Under the pieces are notes generated by a model. It did not search any database and had not been told where the DNA came from. It saw only the letters and a list, made by a program, of their open reading frames with translations. This document shows, one piece after another, positions 62,001-64,000 of a stretch of 64,000 nt of DNA; within the stretch, counting starts at the first letter, position 1, and each line of letters opens with the position of its first letter. The DNA is taken from NCBI RefSeq assembly GCF_009649845.1, contig NZ_WJIE01000024.1, positions 1-64,000 of the forward strand, read 5' to 3'. Both the position numbers and the translations under genes were made by a program. This DNA comes from Polyangium spumosum. GTDB taxonomy: Bacteria > Myxococcota_A > Polyangia > Polyangiales > Polyangiaceae.

Positions 62001-64000
62001 GGACGAGGGCGGCGACCCGACCTTCGACATCACGGGCTGGAACGATAGCTACGACGGCCGGCCCATCGACGCTGCGCTGATGCGGGTTTGGCGGGACAGC
62101 ACCGCGATGCGCCTGCTCGCCCTGAAGCCCGAGCGCGTCCTGGAGATCGGCTGCGGGACGGGGCTCTTGCTCCACCCGGTGGCTCCTCATTGCGATGAGT
62201 ATGTCGGCGTCGATTTCTCGAAAAAGGTCATCGACGCGCTCGGGTCCGCGGTCGCGTCACGCAATCTCTCCCGGGTGCGGCTCGAGCAACGTGAAGCGAA
62301 CGATTTCCGGGGGATCGCGCCGGAGCGCTTCGATCTCGTGGTGCTCAACTCGATCGTGCAGTATTTCCCGGACGCGGCGTACCTCCGCGACGTGCTCCTG
62401 GGGGCCGCGCGGGCCGTCCGCGACGGCGGGGCGATCTTCGTGGGCGACGTGCGTTGCCTGCCGCTGCTCGGCGCATTCCACGGATCGGTCGAGCTTCATC
62501 GGTCCCCGTCGCACCTCCCCGCTTCGATGCTGCGCGGGCGCGTGGAGCGCGCGATGGCGACCGAAGGCGAGCTCGTCCTCGACCCGGACTTCTTCCGGAG
62601 CCTCGTCGGCGAAATCCCGCGCCTCACGCATGCGGAGATATGGCTCGAGCGTGGCCACGGCACCGACGAGATGACGCGTTATCGTTACGACGTCCTGCTC
62701 TACGTCGGCGAGGCCCCGCCGCCCGTCGAGGTGGTGGATTCGCTCGATTTCACCCGGATGGAGGGTGGCCTCGACGCCATCGAGCGCGCCCTCGTCGGGC
62801 AGCCCGCTGCGGTCGAGATCCTGAACATCCCCAACGAGCGCATCTTTTCCGACTGGATCACATGGCAAAGGCTGCGCGCGTCGACCGGTCCGGAGACCTG
62901 CGGGCAAATCGCTGCCCTCGCGGAGCGTGACGCCCAGGGCGCGGTCGCGCCCGAGGCGCTCTGGCAGCGAGGGGAGGCCCTGGGTTACGAAGTGCGCCTC
63001 TCCCCGTCGCAAACCGACCCGAGCAGGTTCGACGCCCTGTTTCAGCGGGGCGCAGCGGCACAAGGGAGGCCCCGCCCCTGGACGCGCGTCACAAAGCCAT
63101 ACATCGCCCCCCTCGCGAACGATCCCCTCGCCGGCAAGCGGGCGCAGCGCCTCATCCCGGCGCTCCGTGCCTTCCTGCGAGCGAGGTTGCCCGATTACAT
63201 GGTCCCCGCGGATTTCGTCACGCTGGATCGGCTGCCGCTCACGCCGAATGGAAAGCTCGACCGCAGCGCTCTGCCCGCGCCGGACCGCGGGAAGAAGGAC
63301 GGCCTCGCGACGGCCTTCGTCGCGCCTTCCTCGGAGATCGAGCAATCCCTCTCGGCCATCTGGAGGGAGCTCCTCGCGCTCGATCGGATCGGGCTCGACG
63401 ACCCCTTCTTCGATCTCGGTGGCCATTCGTTGCTCCTTGCCCGGCTCCGGTCGGCCATCACGTCGCGTCTCGGCCTCGAAGTGAGCATGGTCGAGCTCTT
63501 CCAGTTCCCGACCCTCCGCCGCCTCGCGGCGCACCTCGAAGCGCAGCGGAGGGGCAACACCCCGAGCGAAGCCTCGCCGCGCCCCGTCTCGGATCATGCG
63601 GCGACGCAGCCTCCCGGGAGCTCCGCCGTTGCCATCATTGGAATGGCTGGCCGCTTCCCGGGGGCAAACGATATCGAGGTGTTCTGGGAGAACCTGCGGC
63701 GCGGCGTCGAGGGGATCTCTTTCTTCACGAGGGAGGAGCTGCTCGCCGCGGGGGTCCGCCCGGAGCTCGTCGACGCGAAGGAGTTCGTGCCGGCGATCGG
63801 GGTCATCGAGGACGCGATGGGATTCGACGCCGCATTTTTCGGGTACGGTCCCGCGGAGGCGCGGGTGATGGATCCGCAGCATCGCGTCTTCCTCGAATGC
63901 GCGTGGGAGGCGCTGGAGCGCGCGGGATACGATCCTTCCCGGGAAGGGCAGAGGATCGGGGTGTTCGGCGGCGCCGAGGCGCCTCGTTACTGGATCGAGC
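56092..64000 (+). CDS. Hybrid NRPS-PKS, 5' part (A-MT-PCP-C-A-MT-PCP-KS)
   Basis: Start ATG 56092, with AAGGAG 7 nt upstream; the frame is open to the window end (over 2630 codons). Loading module: A domain (YTSGSTGRPKG at 174-184, WNVYGPTETT at 314), interrupted between motifs A8 and A9 by a SAM methyltransferase (EIGCGTG near 547), A10 PLTPNGK ending at Lys918, PCP with Ser975 in DLGGHS. Extension module: C domain (HHIVTDG 1171-1177), A domain (YTSGSTGRPKG near 1648), inserted methyltransferase (EIGCGTG near 2018), A10 Lys2388, PCP Ser2446. A ketosynthase begins near 2512 (VAIIGMAGRFPG). By analogy to GrsA-Phe numbering the A1 pocket reads D-I-L-Q-L-G-V-I-W-K, near the Gly code; A2 reads D-A-W-F-L-G-A-V-F-K, weakly Leu-like. 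The product would start with N-methyl-Gly and an N-methylated residue, then a ketide. The MT target (N) is inferred. Confidence 0.93.
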   Translation, partial: MSVADTGCIVPAAWNDTAVAFPEHACLHELVEAQVERTPGSVAVIFEGRAISYRELDEKANRLAHRLRRSGVGPESLVGVCLERSLELVIALLAILKAGGAYVPIDPEYPRERVAFMLADSGVSLCLTHARLTGALPPFSGQFLVLDAMADDLARESVEGPPRVIGPQNLAYVIYTSGSTGRPKGVQIPHRAVVNFLASMRKRPGITERDVLLAVTSLSFDIAGLEIFLPLAAGACLVVVSRAVAVDGARLSALMAQPGGGAGACTFFQATPATFRLLLEAGWEGSPALRVLCGGEALPRDLASKILDRVGSLWNVYGPTETTIWSTLHQITSKTAPILIGRPIANTQVHLLDARMEPVPIGVPGELFIGGVGVARGYLNRPELTAERFRPDPFAREPGARMYRTGDLAAWQEDGNLAYLGRIDDQVKIRGHRIELGEIEVVLREHSMVRDAVVCAREDTPGDKRLVAYFVPRARGATTNLDEEQVGAWRDIYDGAYRQSRAEDPTFDVTGWMSSYTGEPIPEPTMRVWRDNTVARLLSLGPARVYEIGCGTGLLLHPIAPHCRSYVGADFSAAAVERLRTVSTARGLSQVTVEQREAIDFSGIEPASFNLVVLNSVAQYFPDRHYLEAVLSGAARALRPGGAIFLGDVRCLPLAEAFHASVEFSRARSDEPAAVLAERIQRAVRAEGELLLAPGYFESLRSVVPEISHAEIWLKRGHGADEMTRFRYDVLLFVGEVGESVTVATTRRYAESFGSLASLERWLADERPERAEILGIPNARVLADCIAAQKARGQEGTVHEVLSEAARGATDAVAPESLWEIGERLGYGVRVTYSRTAGPSHVDVLFEPPLEQGRPRPWRVPQGASGSLDTLTSHPSRKQHAPRLVSALRAFLGDRLPEPMIPSIFVALEALPLTPNGKIDRRALPAPSASRPELDQGFVPPRTPLEETVASIWREILDLTRVGVADDFFDLGGHSLRAVQVLSRIRRDHGVDISLPEFFARPTIESLAALIQTREGGALSPDEVPLAPTPRDGDLPLSFGEERLYFLHALAPESTAYSCPFFFRIEGPLHVEALERALSEITRRHEILRTTYHEVDGKPIRRIAKPTIVRLDKLDVDALPGGGRPEERDARVRRWIDAEAARLFDITRGPLMRAGLLRLGAAEHVLGLNLHHIVTDGWSMALFFRELEAVYDAFKRAEASPLPEPRLQYTDYAAWQRRTLAGEAASRLAGFWRERLAGAPHLLDLPADRPRPPVMSFRGARRVFRLDERQIAPLRELVAERGITLSMALLSVFAALIGRYTEREDFLLGIPIAGRGRVELEELLGFFVNTLPVRIDLSADPSFSELLLRVREASLGAYAHAALPFEQIVQELRIERSTASNPLVQVAFAPQPPGERDLGLADVSVQKLTAATKSTVFDLTLYCWEEDDGSLVGEIEYSTDLFDAWRIERMVLHFTALLQGASASPGEPVLGLPILTDLERDQLLVEWNDTSTKTPPDELVHELIEVEVDRAPDAEAVSSEERSLTYRELDERANRLAHRLVALGVGPETIVASCLDRSVEVVIAFLAILKAGGAYLPIDPAHPKDRRAFLLQDSGASVLLTRKRLDADAPPFVGKVLCLEEEAREIAAMPAERPRRRACATNAAYIIYTSGSTGRPKGVVVEHHNAAHLVHAQRAPLGIGRGARVLQTASLGFDASIWEMLMSLTVGATLCIAKLHDLLPGEDLARTLRRRRISVAFFPPSVLARQPFEEFPDLSLILVGGEACPAEIIDRWAPGRRVINAYGPTEGTVFVTSTECVPGEGTPAIGRPIAHTSAHVLDPRGQLTPVGVAGELHIGGAGVARGYLHRPELTRERFKPDPFSAAPGARLYRTGDRARWRQDGRLEFLGRVDEQVKIRGVRIELGEIEAILREHAAVQDVAAAVREDDAGDKRLVAYVVPQSAGGGMDAEDGALVAEQVSDWKTLYEGTYEQRDEGGDPTFDITGWNDSYDGRPIDAALMRVWRDSTAMRLLALKPERVLEIGCGTGLLLHPVAPHCDEYVGVDFSKKVIDALGSAVASRNLSRVRLEQREANDFRGIAPERFDLVVLNSIVQYFPDAAYLRDVLLGAARAVRDGGAIFVGDVRCLPLLGAFHGSVELHRSPSHLPASMLRGRVERAMATEGELVLDPDFFRSLVGEIPRLTHAEIWLERGHGTDEMTRYRYDVLLYVGEAPPPVEVVDSLDFTRMEGGLDAIERALVGQPAAVEILNIPNERIFSDWITWQRLRASTGPETCGQIAALAERDAQGAVAPEALWQRGEALGYEVRLSPSQTDPSRFDALFQRGAAAQGRPRPWTRVTKPYIAPLANDPLAGKRAQRLIPALRAFLRARLPDYMVPADFVTLDRLPLTPNGKLDRSALPAPDRGKKDGLATAFVAPSSEIEQSLSAIWRELLALDRIGLDDPFFDLGGHSLLLARLRSAITSRLGLEVSMVELFQFPTLRRLAAHLEAQRRGNTPSEASPRPVSDHAATQPPGSSAVAIIGMAGRFPGANDIEVFWENLRRGVEGISFFTREELLAAGVRPELVDAKEFVPAIGVIEDAMGFDAAFFGYGPAEARVMDPQHRVFLECAWEALERAGYDPSREGQRIGVFGGAEAPRYWIE

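Noticed and set aside
60115-62190. Second long minus-strand open frame opposite the NRPS gene
   Set aside because: Its sequence mirrors the C and A2 domains in the wrong frame; no recognisable domain.

Overview
The window looks like chromosome from a large-genome, high-GC myxobacterium (order Polyangiales, Polyangium/Sorangium-like). Six complete Hanks-type Ser/Thr kinases plus one kinase remnant, a degenerate-FHA sigma54 activator, DUF2169/VgrG/PAAR genes, Cys-rich 'GGxGG' lipoproteins, several caspase-fold proteases and a hybrid NRPS-PKS all occur in 64 kb. No rRNA, tRNA, CRISPR array, transposase or phage gene was seen. Start codons were re-chosen from Shine-Dalgarno sequences, signal peptides and domain edges.

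Layout. (1) 0.1-3.5 kb: a lower-GC edge with a SleB-like wall hydrolase and two coupled genes of unknown function. (2) 3.8-9.8 kb: a minus-strand kinase / DUF2169 / unknown operon and a second kinase. (3) 10.0-12.8 kb: a membrane-anchored small GTPase followed 12 bp later by a membrane partner of unknown family. (4) 12.8-20.4 kb: a tandem duplication of [PEGA/TPR-type protein + Cys-rich lipoprotein] with two kinases upstream. (5) 20.9-28.3 kb: a plus-strand type VI secretion spike cluster (PAAR, DUF2169, unknown, VgrG, unknown). (6) 28.4-31.3 kb: a 7TM-receptor-GAF-HAMP-kinase fusion. (7) 31.7-51.2 kb: an unusual island holding a CHAT-NACHT-pentapeptide-WD40 STAND protein, a C25-like protease with a C-terminal HTH, an FHA-sigma54 activator, small envelope proteins, a TPR-CHAT protease operonic with a caspase (C14), and a PknK-like kinase-ATPase. 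(8) 51.3-55.6 kb: an RCC1-repeat lipoprotein, a PEGA-type protein preceded in frame by a kinase remnant, and a PAS-STAS regulator. (9) 56.1 kb to the end: the 5' part of an NRPS-PKS gene, A(MT)-PCP-C-A(MT)-PCP-KS, running off the window.

The most interesting point is regulatory. Three GG-N10-GC promoters of the form GGCACG-N4-CTGC (near 39258, 41407 and 47191) lie 33-52 nt upstream (by predicted start site) of the translation starts of three genes. Each has a copy of the 12-bp palindrome CTGACGCGTCAG 40-190 bp further upstream. The sigma54 activator sits among them. I infer a local sigma54 regulon linking an FHA activator (phospho-signal input) with two lipoproteins, a C25-like protease, a protein of unknown function and a kinase-ATPase, next to a caspase/TPR-CHAT operon. 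Four clan-CD (caspase-fold) proteases in about 15 kb suggest a proteolytic stress, defence or cell-death system that I do not recognise as described. A second recurrent theme is a kinase / PEGA-protein / Cys-rich-lipoprotein module, present three times in intact, duplicated and decayed form.
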